Source of the DNA: Clostridia bacterium
GTDB lineage: Bacteria > Bacillota > Clostridia > Christensenellales > DUVY01
Length of the DNA stretch: 13,767 bases
NCBI GenBank assembly: GCA_026001225.1
Contig: BNZQ01000044.1
Location: forward strand, 1 to 13,767
Direction of reading: 5' to 3'
Of this stretch, positions 13,078 through 13,767 are shown piece by piece. Under the pieces are notes generated by a model that saw nothing but the letters and a program-made list of their open reading frames with translations, ran no database searches and was not told the origin of the DNA. The first letter of the stretch is position 1, and the number at the start of each line of letters is the position of its first letter. A program made the translations under genes and the position numbers.

Positions 13078-13764
13078 TTACGCCGCCTCGGTCGCCGCCG
13101 AGTTCACGCGTATGATTGCAAGATTGTCAAGGATAACCGCCGTAAACATCGCTTTCCAACCGATAGTCGAAACTTGGTTGAGCGGGTCGGAACGGTCGCT
13201 GTCGTCGTCCTTGGCGATTTTTATAATCGTCTTGGGCTTCGAGCCGTTCTCGATGTCCACGATACCGTAGGCGTTCTTGCCGATTGCAAGCCCGCTGTAA
13301 ATGTTGACGGGCGTAGCCGCCGTGTTCGGGGTCGGCTCGACGAGCGTCGTGTCGATAAACTTAAAGCCGTGAATACGCCCGACTTCGCCCTCCTCGATGT
13401 TCTTTCCGCCGTTGTTGTACTCGTTCACGGACTGCCACAGCGGGTCGCGCATAACGTCCGCAATCTGTTCGGGCGAGCAAAACATAAGGTAATACCCGCC
13501 TTGGAACGGCTTAATATTACCGCGCTTGAAAACCGTGCGGATTTTCAAAACCTCGTCGGCGGTCAGTTTGTTGGTCGCGGCAATGGCGTTTACGTTTACA
13601 CCGCCGCCCACGTTGTAAATCGAGGTCGTACCGAGCAGAATATTACGGGCAACGCGGTCAAGCGTTTCGCCCGATTGTTCACCCAAAAGTTCGACGGCTT
13701 CCGTGATAACGGGGTCGCAAGCGATTTGGGCGATAACGTCCGTTACACTCACAAGGTCGCCGTA
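13078..13764 (-). CDS. Major capsid protein, N4-gp56 family (C-terminal part)
   Basis: The visible 229 residues match the C-terminal two thirds of N4-gp56-type major capsid proteins: YGDLVSVTDV, ITEAVELLGEQSGETLDRVARNILL, then GGYYLMFCSPEQIADVMRDP, GEVGRIHGFKFIDTTLVE, GKNAYGIVDIENG and SDPLNQVSTIGWKAMFTAVILD. This protein builds the icosahedral head. A GTG at 13752 could be read as a start, but homology continues upstream through YGDL, so the gene is 5'-incomplete and should run off the right edge. The next codon upstream (13765-13767) is an in-frame TAG, where many relatives have a residue such as Gln before YGD. This is either a nonsense mutation, a base error, or a recoded amber codon. The gene is followed 12 bp later by the small head protein gene. 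Confidence 0.85.
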   Translation of the reverse strand, partial: YGDLVSVTDVIAQIACDPVITEAVELLGEQSGETLDRVARNILLGTTSIYNVGGGVNVNAIAATNKLTADEVLKIRTVFKRGNIKPFQGGYYLMFCSPEQIADVMRDPLWQSVNEYNNGGKNIEEGEVGRIHGFKFIDTTLVEPTPNTAATPVNIYSGLAIGKNAYGIVDIENGSKPKTIIKIAKDDDSDRSDPLNQVSTIGWKAMFTAVILDNLAIIRVNSAATEAA

Positions 13765-13767
13765 CTA

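Noticed and set aside
4572..13767. General recoding of TAG as an amino acid in this phage
   Set aside because: The long virion genes have no internal TAG, which would be unlikely if TAG were used freely. Only the window-edge codon is odd, so it is kept as a single-site question.

Overview
The window holds the end of a podovirus-like prophage (or phage-derived) late operon next to an insertion-sequence-rich, rearranged stretch. The surface-protein style (an MBG-type Ig-like repeat ending in a cysteine-glycine/hydrophobic/basic tail, and InlB-type repeats on a lipoprotein), the strong AGGAGG-like ribosome sites and the intermediate base composition suggest an uncultured gut-type Clostridia (Bacillota) host. 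This is inferred from style; no taxonomic marker gene is present.

Positions 1-1004 carry two tandem IS1-family elements in the same orientation (minus strand). Only the promoter and the first 24 codons of insA of the left copy lie inside the window. The right copy is complete (about 120-1004, insA and insB, matching ends). Positions 1005-1328 hold no gene, only nested inverted repeats. Positions 1329-1739 are the 3' end of a cell-surface MBG-repeat protein, cut off by a second element. That element (about 1740-3053) is an IS481/IS3-like insertion sequence with imperfect terminal repeats, one DDE transposase and a 40-bp perfect palindrome.

Positions 3084-4569 are a plus-strand group of three small genes of lower GC: a cysteine-rich protein whose promoter has its -35 box in the end of the insertion sequence, an InlB-repeat lipoprotein with a poly-C tract just after its start codon, and a small membrane protein coupled to it by an ATGA overlap. 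They face into the end of the phage operon and look like accessory (moron-like) cargo.

Positions 4572-13767 are one tightly packed minus-strand operon of virion genes with TAATG overlaps or gaps of a few bases. In transcription order it reads: N4-gp56-type major capsid protein (5' end off the window), small head protein, a 158-base gap with two hairpins that share the same loop, a 63-residue protein, a gp11-like head-tail adaptor, a gp12-like tail nozzle, a tail appendage with a gp10-C-like tip, a small beta-rich tail protein, and a 1275-residue protein that joins a tail-fibre N-terminus to a large polyvalent/internal-virion-type body. The order and families fit a short-tailed (podovirus) virion. 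Terminase, portal, lysis and integrase genes are not in the window.

The points most worth following are the tail-fibre/internal-protein fusion, the poly-C tract that could switch the lipoprotein on and off, the insertion-sequence hybrid promoter, a set of promoters that place transcription starts on the start codon, the paired identical-loop hairpins, and an in-frame TAG at the window edge within the capsid gene.
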